NCBI GenBank assembly: GCA_016719855.1
Contig: JADJYH010000004.1
Location: 1-64,000, forward strand
Length of the DNA stretch: 64,000 nucleotides
Origin: Saprospiraceae bacterium
GTDB taxonomy: Bacteria; Bacteroidota; Bacteroidia; Chitinophagales; Saprospiraceae
Direction: 5' to 3'
In this document: piece by piece, positions 55,986 through 64,000 of the stretch
Position numbering within the stretch: the stretch's first letter is position 1
Layout: each line of letters opens with the position of its first letter
The notes under the pieces: generated by a model
Database searches by the model: none
What the model was told of the DNA's origin: nothing
Seen by the model: the letters and a program-made list of their open reading frames with translations, nothing else
Program-made: the position numbers and the translations under genes

Positions 55986-58900
55986 ATGAAACTAACCTAT
56001 CGCCTACTGCTCCTCGCAGCAGCCTTCTCCACTGTTTTTGCTTGTAAAAAAGAAGCCACCAGCTACGACCGCCCGCAAGACCCCTGGGTGTTCCGCTCCG
56101 TGCTCGACTCCATCCCCCGCATCGCCACGGTGGGCCTGCACGACGACCTGTGGATTGCCTACAACACCGCCAACTGCGCCGTGTACAAGTGCTGGAAAGG
56201 CTCGGTGAACTTCGACGGGGCGGTTTACACCACCGTGCATGGCCCGCAGCCTTCGAGCCTCGGCAATAGCTGGTTCGTGAACAACCACGCCGAGCCTTGG
56301 CGGGTCGTCGTGGGCGGCAAAGAGGAGACGCCCAAGGTGCAGTACCGGGGCCACCGCTTCGACAAGGGGCAGGTGACTTTCAATTACGAACTCACCACCA
56401 CCGACGGCAAGACCATCAAGGTCAGCGAGCGGCCAGAGTACGCCGCCAAGGGTGAACAGGTTGGCCTCGAACGGGTGTACACCACGAGCGACGTGCCCGA
56501 TGGGGCAAAGGTCGTTTTGGTCACCAACCTCAGCTCCATCTCCCTTGAAAGCGCCGTGGAAACCGATGGCCAATGGCAAGTGACGGGCAAGACCAACCGG
56601 AAGTTCAACGGATTGAGCGGCCTTGACCTTGACGGGCAACTCACGCTGAAATCGAACGGCAGCACCCGATTTGTGGCGTTTTTCACCAAAAAGCCGATGC
56701 TGGAGAACACCAACAAAATCGAAGGGGCAGAGGACGAAGAAGAAGTGCCGCTCGGCCTGCGCATCATCGCCAAGGCTGACTGCAAAAGCTGCCACAACAC
56801 CTTCGTACAGACCGTCGGGCCGGCCTACGTGGACATTGCGAAGCGCTACAACAACACCCCCGACAACCTCGACATGCTGGCCGCTAAGGTGAAAAACGGC
56901 GGCGCTGGCAACTGGGGCCAAGCCGCCATGAGCACCCATGCCGACCTGCCCGACAACGACATCCAAATCATGGTGAAATACATCATGGGCCTCGACAGTC
57001 TCGAAGAAGCTAAAATCGCAAGCATCCCAGAAAATAAGGCGAAGGCGAACACCCCGGTCTTGGAGGCTAAAATGGGCGTGAAGGAAGAAGACATCTATCC
57101 CGGCGCAGTGGTCAGGGTCTATCAGTTCACGGACAAACGCAAGCTGACTTCCGTGGCCGATATGAAGCCGCTGCCCAAGCCCGTTTTTGAGGGCATCGTG
57201 CCGCAACTCCATGCCACGGCTGCCGATTTCGGCGAACTGACGGACAACTTCGGCCTCGTTGCCGAAGGCTACCTGAAAATCCCGAAGGACAACAACTACG
57301 TCTTCCGCACCATCAGCGATGACGGCAGCGTACTCTACATTGATGGTCAAAAAGTGGTGGACAACGACGGACTCCACGGCGACGAACCCAAGGACGGCGA
57401 GGTGCAACTCAAGGCGGGCCTGCACCCCTTCCGCTTGGAATATTTCGAGGGTGGCGGCGGCAACATGGTCTCGTTCCAATGGAAATCCTTCGATGACCAA
57501 GGCGGCAAGTTCGAAATCGTGCCGGGGGCAATTCTCGCACACGAAAAAAGCATGCAGCCAACGGGCGTGAGCAGCGTGGCTTTGGGCGCTGGCTCCAAAA
57601 TCCCCGGCGACAAGGCTTACGTGTCAGGCGTTCACCCCAGCTACGACTTGGCGCAGGCCCGCCCCAACGATTTTCTTCCAAAGGTTGGCGGCATGGACTT
57701 TCTGTCCGATGGGCGTCTCGTCGTCAGCACCTGGGACGCCGAGGGCGGCGTTTACGTCATCGAAAACGCCCAGAGCGGCGACCCCTCGAAGATGAAAGTG
57801 AAGAAAATCGCCAATGGTCTCGCAGAGCCGCTCGGCCTCAAAGTGGTCGGCGATGCGATTTATGTTTTGCAAAAACAGGAGCTCACCAAGCTCGTGGACA
57901 ACGACAAGGACGGCCTGATTGACGAATACTACACCGTCTGCAACAGTTGGGGCGTGAGCAGCAATTTCCATGAGTTCGCCTTCGGCCTTGTTTACAAAGA
58001 CGGCTTCTTTTACGGCAGCCTCGCCACGGACATCCTGCCCGGCGGGGCGGGCGCTCCCACACAGCCACACGACCGGGGCCGCACTTTCAAAATCAGTGAA
58101 AAAGACGGCAGCATCGAGTTCATCGCCAGCGGCCTGCGCACACCCAACGGCATCGGCATCGGCGTGGACGGCGAGATTTTCAACGCCGACAACCAGGGCG
58201 ACTGGCTGCCGAGCAGCAAGATCCTGCACATCACGCCCGGTGCGTTCTACGGCAGCCGTGCCGTGGACTTCGCTGGCACGGCCAACCTGCCCGTGAAGCA
58301 GCCCGTCGTCTGGCTGCCCCAAGATGAAATCGGCAACTCGCCCAGCACCCCGCTCGCCTTCACCGACGACAGCCCGTACAAGGGCCAGATGATGCACGGC
58401 GAGGTGACGCACGGCGGCGTGAAGCGGGTTTTCGTGGAAAAAATCAACGGCGAATACCAGGGTTGCGTGTTCCGTTTCACGCAGGGCTTGGAGGCGGGCG
58501 TCAACCGCATGGTCTGGGGGCCGGACGGAGCGCTCTACGTCGGCGGCATCGGCAACCCCGGCAACTGGCGGGACATGAACGGCGACAAGCTGTGGTACGG
58601 CCTCCAGCGCTTGAAGTACAATCAAAAACCCGCCTTCGAGATGCTGGCGGTCAGGGCAAAGAGCAACGGCGTGGAAATCGAGTTCACCGAGCCGCTGGAA
58701 GAGGGCGACGGCTGGGCTGCCGCCGAGTACCAAGTGGAGCAGTGGCGCTACGTGCCAACGAAGGATTACGGCGGCCCGAAGGTTGACCAAACCCGCATGA
58801 AAGTGCTTGCCGCCAACGTCAGCGCAGACCGCAAAAAGGTCTTCCTCGAACTGGCGGGCATGAAGCCGCAGCACGTCATCTACGTGCGGCTGCCGTACCA

Positions 58901-59660
58901 GTGGGCGAGCGCCAACGGCCACGAGCTTTGGGCGACGGAGGGTTGGTACACCATGAACGCCATCCCCGCCGACCAGCCGGGCGAGAAGACCACGGCCCCT
59001 GTTTTTGCCCAAAACAACCTCAGCGAAGCTGAAAAAGCGGCTGGCTGGAAGCTGCTGTTCGACGGCAAAACTACGGCTGGCTGGCATGGTTTCAACAAGA
59101 AAACCACCAGTCCAAAATGGGTGGTACAGGATGGCACGCTGCATTTTGACCCAAAAGCTGCTGTGGACGATAAGAATGGCGACATCGTGACGGACGAGGA
59201 ATACGCCAACTACGAGCTGCGCTTGGAGTGGAAGATTGCCGCCTGCGGCAACAGTGGCGTGGTTTACAACGTGGTGGAAGACCCCAAGTACGATTGGGGC
59301 TGGCAGACCGGCCCCGAAATGCAGGTGCTTGACAACGCCTGCCACCCCGATGCGATGTTCGACAAGCACAAGGCGGGCGACCTCTACGATCTTGTCGCCA
59401 GCAAAATTATGACCGTGAAACCGGCTGGGAATTGGAACCGTGCCCGCCTCGTGAACCGCAACGGCAAGGTGGAACAGTGGCTCAATGGCCGCAAGGTGGT
59501 CGAGGTGGACATGACGGGCGATGCGTGGAAGCAACTCATCGCTGGGAGCAAATTCAAGGACATGCCGGATTTTGGGAAAAAGACGAGCGGGCGCTTGCTG
59601 CTCCAAGACCACGGAGACAGGGTGTGGTTTAGGAATATGAAGATTCGGGTGTTGAAATGA
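55986..59660 (+). CDS. Multidomain lipoprotein: cytochrome c + PA14 + sugar-dehydrogenase-like propeller + DUF1080 (3-keto-disaccharide hydrolase-like)
   Basis: The 1224 residues, without a frameshift, run: lipobox (MKLTYRLLLLAAAFSTVFAC, Cys20); an N-terminal beta-rich domain; heme-binding CKSCH at about 266-270 in a cytochrome c domain ending ADLPDNDIQIMVKYIMGL; a PA14 domain about 400-520 (YVFRTISDDGSVLYIDGQKV); a sorbosone-dehydrogenase-like propeller about 550-880 (GLRTPNGIGIGVDGEIFNAD); and a C-terminal DUF1080 domain about 1015-1224 (LLFDGKTTAGWHGFN; LLLQDHGDRVWFRNMKIR). It probably oxidises or cleaves sugar derivatives at the cell surface, passing electrons to the heme. The family is common in Bacteroidota and Planctomycetota. 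Confidence 0.9.
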   Translation: MKLTYRLLLLAAAFSTVFACKKEATSYDRPQDPWVFRSVLDSIPRIATVGLHDDLWIAYNTANCAVYKCWKGSVNFDGAVYTTVHGPQPSSLGNSWFVNNHAEPWRVVVGGKEETPKVQYRGHRFDKGQVTFNYELTTTDGKTIKVSERPEYAAKGEQVGLERVYTTSDVPDGAKVVLVTNLSSISLESAVETDGQWQVTGKTNRKFNGLSGLDLDGQLTLKSNGSTRFVAFFTKKPMLENTNKIEGAEDEEEVPLGLRIIAKADCKSCHNTFVQTVGPAYVDIAKRYNNTPDNLDMLAAKVKNGGAGNWGQAAMSTHADLPDNDIQIMVKYIMGLDSLEEAKIASIPENKAKANTPVLEAKMGVKEEDIYPGAVVRVYQFTDKRKLTSVADMKPLPKPVFEGIVPQLHATAADFGELTDNFGLVAEGYLKIPKDNNYVFRTISDDGSVLYIDGQKVVDNDGLHGDEPKDGEVQLKAGLHPFRLEYFEGGGGNMVSFQWKSFDDQGGKFEIVPGAILAHEKSMQPTGVSSVALGAGSKIPGDKAYVSGVHPSYDLAQARPNDFLPKVGGMDFLSDGRLVVSTWDAEGGVYVIENAQSGDPSKMKVKKIANGLAEPLGLKVVGDAIYVLQKQELTKLVDNDKDGLIDEYYTVCNSWGVSSNFHEFAFGLVYKDGFFYGSLATDILPGGAGAPTQPHDRGRTFKISEKDGSIEFIASGLRTPNGIGIGVDGEIFNADNQGDWLPSSKILHITPGAFYGSRAVDFAGTANLPVKQPVVWLPQDEIGNSPSTPLAFTDDSPYKGQMMHGEVTHGGVKRVFVEKINGEYQGCVFRFTQGLEAGVNRMVWGPDGALYVGGIGNPGNWRDMNGDKLWYGLQRLKYNQKPAFEMLAVRAKSNGVEIEFTEPLEEGDGWAAAEYQVEQWRYVPTKDYGGPKVDQTRMKVLAANVSADRKKVFLELAGMKPQHVIYVRLPYQWASANGHELWATEGWYTMNAIPADQPGEKTTAPVFAQNNLSEAEKAAGWKLLFDGKTTAGWHGFNKKTTSPKWVVQDGTLHFDPKAAVDDKNGDIVTDEEYANYELRLEWKIAACGNSGVVYNVVEDPKYDWGWQTGPEMQVLDNACHPDAMFDKHKAGDLYDLVASKIMTVKPAGNWNRARLVNRNGKVEQWLNGRKVVEVDMTGDAWKQLIAGSKFKDMPDFGKKTSGRLLLQDHGDRVWFRNMKIRVLK

Positions 59661-59772
59661 TTGGATTTCCTTCGGGAATGAATGACGAGGATTTCGGAGA
59701 AGCCTGGGGTTGAGCAAGCCTCGGGCTTTTTCGATTACATTGAGGCTAACAAACTGAGCTGTCGGTCAATGC

Positions 59773-59889
59773 TTATGAAGACATCGCCTTTGATGAAAGG
59801 TAGAATGGCTCGGCGCAGGAGGAGTTGTAGAGATATCGGAGGGTATAATGGTCGAGGTACTCGACGTTGAGGCGGTGGAAGTAGTCACC
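59773..59889 (-). pseudogene. Possible short coding relic
   Basis: A minus-strand frame with protein-like composition (DYFHRLNVEYLDHYTLRYLY, then SSCAEPFYLSSKAM) ends at a TAA (59775-59773). It has no start and a stop directly upstream. I cannot name the family. The rest of 59661-59889 shows nothing. Confidence 0.25.
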
Positions 59890-60099
59890 TCATGCCTTCT
59901 TCACTTCTGGCATTTTGCAAGCTTCGTCAGTTGTCTTTCCGCAGACGGAGCATGAGCCGAATTTGTCGGCCAGCATGGGGTTGTTCGAAGCACAGGAACC
60001 CCTGAATTCCCGCTTTTTAAAGATGTAGCCAACGTTCATCAACAGGAAGGCGATGCCCACTAGGACAAATATCGGGAGCAGGGTTTGGAGAAATTGCAT
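59890..60099 (-). CDS. Small four-cysteine membrane protein, NqrM-like
   Basis: The 69 residues are one hydrophobic helix (QTLLPIFVLVGIAFLLMNVG) and a soluble tail with four cysteines: FRGSCASNN, GSCSVCG and EACKMPE. The pattern of a membrane anchor followed by GSC and CxxC resembles NqrM/DUF539, a maturation factor of the Na+-pumping NADH:quinone reductase. Bacteroidota have a relative often labelled 'membrane or secreted protein'. No nqr gene is in the window. It follows infB on the same strand. Confidence 0.65.
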   Translation of the reverse strand: MQFLQTLLPIFVLVGIAFLLMNVGYIFKKREFRGSCASNNPMLADKFGSCSVCGKTTDEACKMPEVKKA

Positions 60100-60150
60100 G
60101 GCTGTATTTTTGATGAAAATATTACAGCATGAAAACAGCCCAGCAGGTCA

Positions 60151-60175
60151 ATTGGTTGGCCCAAGGCCAACCAAT
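60151..60175 (-). terminator. Hairpin at the end of infB
   Basis: An 11-bp perfect stem (60151-60161 with 60165-60175) with a 3-nt loop. It abuts the infB stop codon and lacks a clear T run, so read-through into the small downstream gene is possible. Confidence 0.55.
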
Positions 60176-63087
60176 CAGCCGCCGTATTTTTGTTTAACCA
60201 CTGTGATTTCGTAGCCTTCGATGATGTCACCGACCCTGATGTCGTTGAAGTTCTTGATGGTAATACCGCATTCCACACCGGATTTCACCTCCTTGACGTC
60301 ATCCTTGACACGCTTCAGCGAGGAAATTTCGCCGTTGGCGCCTTCCTTGGTCGGGAAAATCACGATGCCATCCCTGACGACACGAATATGCGTGTTGCGG
60401 CTGATTTTGCCGTCCAGCACGTAGCAACCCGCAACGGTGCCGACTTTGCTGATTTTGTAAACTTCCCGTATCTCCACGTTGGTGACGATTTTCTCTTCCT
60501 TCGTAGGTTCGAGCAGACCCTCGATGGCCAGCTTGATTTCCTCAATGGCCTCGTAGATGATGGAGTACATCTTGATTTCGACGCCTTCCCTTTCCGCCAA
60601 TTTGCGGGCTGCCACCGAAGGCCGCACCTGGAAACCAATGATAATGGCGTCGGATGCGGAGGCGAGCAGTACGTCGGACTCCACGATTTGACCAACGGCC
60701 TTGTGGATGACGTTGACCTGAACAGTCTCCAGCGCCAGCTTGATGAGCGAGTCGGAAAGTGCCTCGACCGAGCCGTCCACGTCGCCCTTGACGATGAGGT
60801 TAAGCTCCTTGAAGGTGCCGAGCGCCAAGCGACGTCCGATTTCGTCGAGGCTGATGCGCTTGGTGGCACGGGTAGCCTGTTCTCGGTTGATTTGCGCCCG
60901 TTTGGAGGCCAGTTGGCGCGACTCCGATTCGTCGTCCATGATTTTGAAACGCTCGCCTGCCGTCGGGGCGCCACTGAGGCCAAGCACCAACACTGGTGCA
61001 GATGGCCCAGCTTCCGTCACCCGTTGGCCCCGTTCGTTGAACATCGCCTTTACCTTGCCAGCGTATTCGCCAGCAACCATTGCGCCGCCAATTTTGAGGG
61101 TTCCGTTCTGGACGAGCATCTTGGACACATAGCCCTTGCCTTTGTCGAGTGAAGCTTCGAGCACCGTGCCAATGGCGTTTCTGTTCGGATTGGCCTTTAG
61201 TTCGGCGAGGTCGGCCACGAGCAGCACTTTTTCAAGCAGTTCGTTCACGCCTTCGCCGGTCTTGGCGGAAATATCCATGGACTGGTAGTTGCCCCCCCAT
61301 TCCTCAATAAGCAGGTTCATGGCGGCCAACTCTTGTTTTATGCGGCCAGGGTCAGCGCCTTGTTTATCAATTTTATTGATGGCAAAAACCATCGGCACGT
61401 TCGCTGCCTGTGCGTGGCTGATTGCCTCTTTTGTTTGGGGCATCACATTGTCGTCAGCCGAAATCACGATGATGGCAATGTCCGTCACCTTGGTGCCCCT
61501 TGCACGCATGGCGGTGAACGCCTCGTGGCCGGGTGTATCCAAGAAGGTGATGGAGCGGTCTTTGACGGTCACTTCATAGGCACCAATGTGCTGGGTGATA
61601 CCGCCTGCTTCGCCAGAAACCACTGTGGCCTTACGAATATAGTCAAGCAAGGAGGTTTTACCGTGGTCAACGTGACCCATAACGGTGACGATGGGCGAAC
61701 GTGGCAGTAGGTCTGCCGGTGCGTCTTCCTCTTCTTCTTCGAAATCTGTTTGGTCTTCAACGCTGATGAACTGTACTTCGTGCCCAAACTCACTGGCCAC
61801 CAACTCTATCAGCTCTGCATCGAGGCGCTGGTTGATGGACACGAACACGCCGAGGCTCATACAAGTGGTGATGACCTCCGTCGCCGATACGTCCATCATA
61901 TTGGCCAACTCCTGAACGGTCACGAATTCCGTTACCTCCAGTTTGTCCGTTATGCCCTCCATGTCACGGAGTTCCTGCCGTTCACGGTGACGCTCCCTTG
62001 TTTCACGGCGAAGCTTTTGGCGCTTTTTCTTGCCAGCACCAGAAAGCGTGGCCATGGTTTTACGGATTTGTTCCTCCGCTTCCTTTCCAGAAACCTCCCG
62101 TGCGGGTTCTCCCCTGCGCCGCCTGTCCCCTCCACCAGTGCCAGTGCCTTGCGATGGGCCGGGTGCGCCCGGCTGGGGCGTTTGCGGCAGAACTTTTTTG
62201 CGCTTGCGCTTGCGCTTTTGGCTGTCGTCGGAAGTGTCGGAAGGGGATGCTGGCTTTGGGCTGCCAGCAACTTGCCCTTGCCCTTGCCTTTCAGGTGGCC
62301 TGGCAGCACCCCGCTCTGGTGGGCCCTTTTTCTTGACGGGTTTGGCAGCGGGCTCTTTTCGTCTTACGATATCTATTTTGCCCAAGATTTTCAGTCCCCT
62401 GAGTTCTGGGGTATTCATCCTGACAAGGGCATCAACATCCTCCACTTCTACAACATCCTCTGGCGGCGTTGTGATTGCCACGTTGGGCACAGCTGGGGTA
62501 CTTGGTTCGGCTTTGTTATCGGCAACTGCAGCAGGCTGTTCGACGATTTTCGCTGCTGGTTCGATGGCTTTTTCTTCCTTCTGCTTTTCCGCTACTTTAC
62601 TGGGTCGGACGGGCATGCCTTTTCTGTCCAACTCTATTTTGCCCTTGATCACAAGCCCGCCAACCTGAGGCCTTGCAACTGCCTCAATTATTTCTTCCGG
62701 TTTTTCCTTGACTTCGACAGATGGTGGAGGTGGTGCAACGGGAGTTGGTTCTTCAACCTTGGTGGTCTCAACCGTTTTTGGGGGAAGTTCCTCTTTTTTG
62801 GGTGGGCTTGGAGGGGCAGGAGGCGGTGCATGCTCTTCTCGCCTTACAAAGGGAGGAAGCGGTTCCTTTTTGACAAGGGCAGGCCTAACGCCGATGGTCA
62901 TGGCGTCAGCCTTCACCTTTTCGGCCATGTCCCCCTGGTACTCCTTGAGCAACACAGTTTCCATCTCCTCCGTGACCTTGGAGGTAGGCTTGTTCTCAAT
63001 ATGAAAACCTTTGCTGCCCAGAAACTCTACAATAGTTGCTGTACCAACGTTTAATTCCTGCGCTACTTTGACTAAGCGTTTATCCAT
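60175..63087 (-). CDS. infB: Translation initiation factor IF-2
   Basis: A GTPase that places initiator tRNA on the ribosome. The 970 residues are an IF2_N domain (MDKRLVKVAQELNVGTATIV), a long low-complexity Pro/Lys/Glu-rich region about 65-370, then the G domain: G1 GHVDHGKTSLLDYI, G3 DTPGHEAF, G4 NKID, followed by the C-terminal domains ending YEITVVKQKYGG. It lies 97 nt downstream of nusA in the usual nusA-infB order. Confidence 0.97.
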   Translation of the reverse strand: MDKRLVKVAQELNVGTATIVEFLGSKGFHIENKPTSKVTEEMETVLLKEYQGDMAEKVKADAMTIGVRPALVKKEPLPPFVRREEHAPPPAPPSPPKKEELPPKTVETTKVEEPTPVAPPPPSVEVKEKPEEIIEAVARPQVGGLVIKGKIELDRKGMPVRPSKVAEKQKEEKAIEPAAKIVEQPAAVADNKAEPSTPAVPNVAITTPPEDVVEVEDVDALVRMNTPELRGLKILGKIDIVRRKEPAAKPVKKKGPPERGAARPPERQGQGQVAGSPKPASPSDTSDDSQKRKRKRKKVLPQTPQPGAPGPSQGTGTGGGDRRRRGEPAREVSGKEAEEQIRKTMATLSGAGKKKRQKLRRETRERHRERQELRDMEGITDKLEVTEFVTVQELANMMDVSATEVITTCMSLGVFVSINQRLDAELIELVASEFGHEVQFISVEDQTDFEEEEEDAPADLLPRSPIVTVMGHVDHGKTSLLDYIRKATVVSGEAGGITQHIGAYEVTVKDRSITFLDTPGHEAFTAMRARGTKVTDIAIIVISADDNVMPQTKEAISHAQAANVPMVFAINKIDKQGADPGRIKQELAAMNLLIEEWGGNYQSMDISAKTGEGVNELLEKVLLVADLAELKANPNRNAIGTVLEASLDKGKGYVSKMLVQNGTLKIGGAMVAGEYAGKVKAMFNERGQRVTEAGPSAPVLVLGLSGAPTAGERFKIMDDESESRQLASKRAQINREQATRATKRISLDEIGRRLALGTFKELNLIVKGDVDGSVEALSDSLIKLALETVQVNVIHKAVGQIVESDVLLASASDAIIIGFQVRPSVAARKLAEREGVEIKMYSIIYEAIEEIKLAIEGLLEPTKEEKIVTNVEIREVYKISKVGTVAGCYVLDGKISRNTHIRVVRDGIVIFPTKEGANGEISSLKRVKDDVKEVKSGVECGITIKNFNDIRVGDIIEGYEITVVKQKYGG

Positions 63088-63103
63088 TCAGAAAAAAATA
63101 AAT

Positions 63104-63178
63104 GATGAATGACAAGGTGACAAACATTGAACGACAAAGGTAGCACCCCCATCACTCATCATCCATCATCCCGGTCAT
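63104..63178. repeat. Short-repeat spacer between nusA and infB
   Basis: TCACTCA TCATCCA TCATCCC heptamers (63152-63171) face a looser inverse (AATGATGAATGAC..., from 63101). It is a weak member of the heptamer inverted-repeat set. Confidence 0.5.
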
Positions 63179-63184
63179 TCCAGG

Positions 63185-64000
63185 CTATTCATCGAATTCG
63201 GCTGTAAGGATGTTGATCACCTCCTCGACAGTTTCCTCTTCGAGTTCGGTGCGCCTTACAAGCTCTTCTTTGCTCAATTCCAGTACGCTGCGAGCGGTGT
63301 CGCAGCCGATGCGCTTGAGTTCTTCAATGACCCAAGCGTCAATCTCGTCCGTAAATTCATCAAGGTCAACATCGTCAATTTCTTGGCCGTCCGTGTTGCG
63401 GTACACGTCAATCTCGAAGCCCGTGAGCTTGCTGGCCAGTTTGATGTTCGTACCGCCCTTGCCAATGGCCAACGAGACTTGGTCGGGATCGAGGTAAACG
63501 CTTGCACGTTTGTTCTCCGAATCAAGCTCTATGCTGGTCACCTTGGCTGGCGTCAACGAACGCTGGATGAACAGGCTTTCGTTGTTGGTGAAGTTGATGA
63601 TGTCAATATTTTCATTGCGAAGCTCCCGCACGATGCCGTGGATACGGGAGCCTTTCATGCCGACGCAAGCGCCCACGGGATCCACCCGGTCGTCGTAGGA
63701 CTCAACGGCCACTTTGGCACGCTCGCCCGGTAGGCGAACGATGCGCTTGACGGCGATGATGCCGTCCTCGATTTCGGGCACTTCCTGCTCCAGCAATTTC
63801 TCCAGGAAGGCATTATCTGTGCGGCTAACAATCACCACAGGGGTGTTGTTCTTCATTTCAACCCGCTTGATGATGCAACGAACCATGTCGCCTTTGCGGA
63901 AAAAATCGCCCTTTATGGTCTCCTGCTTCGGCAGCAGCAGCTCGTGTCCGGTGGCATCGTCAACAATGAGGAATTCTTTCTTGATAATTTGACTTACCTC
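63185..64000 (-). CDS. nusA: Transcription termination/antitermination protein NusA, N-terminus outside the window
   Basis: Binds RNA polymerase and RNA to control pausing and termination. The visible 271 codons cover the end of the N-terminal domain (EVSQIIKKEFLIVDDATGHE), the S1 domain, KH1 (GACVGMKGSRIHGIVREL), KH2 (SLAIGKGGTNIKLASKLTG) and a short C-terminal helical domain (ELSKEELVRRTELEEETVEE) ending at the TGA or stop near 63185. The frame runs off the right edge of the window. It is followed by infB. Confidence 0.96.
   Translation of the reverse strand, partial: EVSQIIKKEFLIVDDATGHELLLPKQETIKGDFFRKGDMVRCIIKRVEMKNNTPVVIVSRTDNAFLEKLLEQEVPEIEDGIIAVKRIVRLPGERAKVAVESYDDRVDPVGACVGMKGSRIHGIVRELRNENIDIINFTNNESLFIQRSLTPAKVTSIELDSENKRASVYLDPDQVSLAIGKGGTNIKLASKLTGFEIDVYRNTDGQEIDDVDLDEFTDEIDAWVIEELKRIGCDTARSVLELSKEELVRRTELEEETVEEVINILTAEFDE

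Noticed and set aside
57624..59717. 697-codon minus-strand open frame opposite the multidomain lipoprotein
   Set aside because: A shadow of a gene with clear domains on the plus strand. The composition (His/Val/Leu-rich) is typical of antisense translation. The same applies to the 512-codon frame at 56004-57542.
61750..63054. 434-codon plus-strand open frame opposite infB
   Set aside because: Antisense of the infB low-complexity region; Phe/Trp/Arg-rich composition with no family.

Overview
The window looks like a chromosome segment from a Bacteroidota bacterium close to the Saprospiria, probably a gliding or surface-adhering environmental strain. Three things point there. One is the promoter style (TAnnTTTG boxes, few Shine-Dalgarno sequences). 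Another is the type IX secretion equipment: a giant adhesin with a gliding-type C-terminal domain, a PorP/SprF-like protein and an OmpA/PD40 protein. The third is the gene set, with a fabH-efp-accB-accC cluster, diphosphomevalonate decarboxylase, kynurenine 3-monooxygenase and DksA-like proteins of the Bacteroidota type. No tRNA, rRNA or CRISPR array was seen.

Layout. 1-5.3 kb: broken mfd (minus) and dacB (plus). 5.3-16.7 kb: membrane protein, mvaD, two toxin-antitoxin pieces, an AT-rich type II restriction-modification pair (NotI-like nuclease plus D12-class methylase), gcvP, a Uma2 relic, a damaged aroB, and kmo. 16.7-31.5 kb: housekeeping genes (lspA copy 1, an E2 acyltransferase, pcm, accC, accB, efp, fabH, nadD, two 3-methyladenine glycosylases, an epimerase, mlaE-mlaF, lspA copy 2, a DksA-like protein, a TPR protein). 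32-43.7 kb: cell-surface module (glucosaminidase, about 2340-residue adhesin, PorP/SprF-like protein, OmpA/PD40 protein). 44-48 kb: lipoprotein, ECF sigma factor and a fused anti-sigma/beta-barrel protein, bracketed by two identical 44-bp terminator repeats. 48.1-53.4 kb: a compact AT-rich four-gene operon on the minus strand. 53.5-56 kb: a second PIN toxin-antitoxin pair and an AAA/DUF4143 ATPase. 56-64 kb: a 1224-residue multidomain lipoprotein, a small four-cysteine membrane protein, infB and the 3' part of nusA.

The best candidate for an undescribed system is the operon at 48,135-53,365. It encodes one long protein joining an N-terminal MutL/MORC-like GHKL ATPase to a C-terminal histidine kinase, then a receiver-domain protein with a coiled coil and no DNA-binding output, an HNH nuclease, and a TaqI-like adenine methylase. 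All four genes overlap. It reads as a two-component-controlled restriction or defence system.

A second unusual theme is a set of inverted repeats, mostly at gene borders. Each is built from reiterations of a unit of about 7 nt that is private to that site, so the architecture is shared but the sequence is not. Similar stretches also lie inside mfd, aroB and the E2 linker gene.

Many reading frames are broken by one- or two-base shifts while conserved motifs continue in the next frame. Most of these are probably sequence errors. I describe such genes across the breaks and say so each time; 'pseudogene' is reserved for genes that also lack or carry extra sequence.
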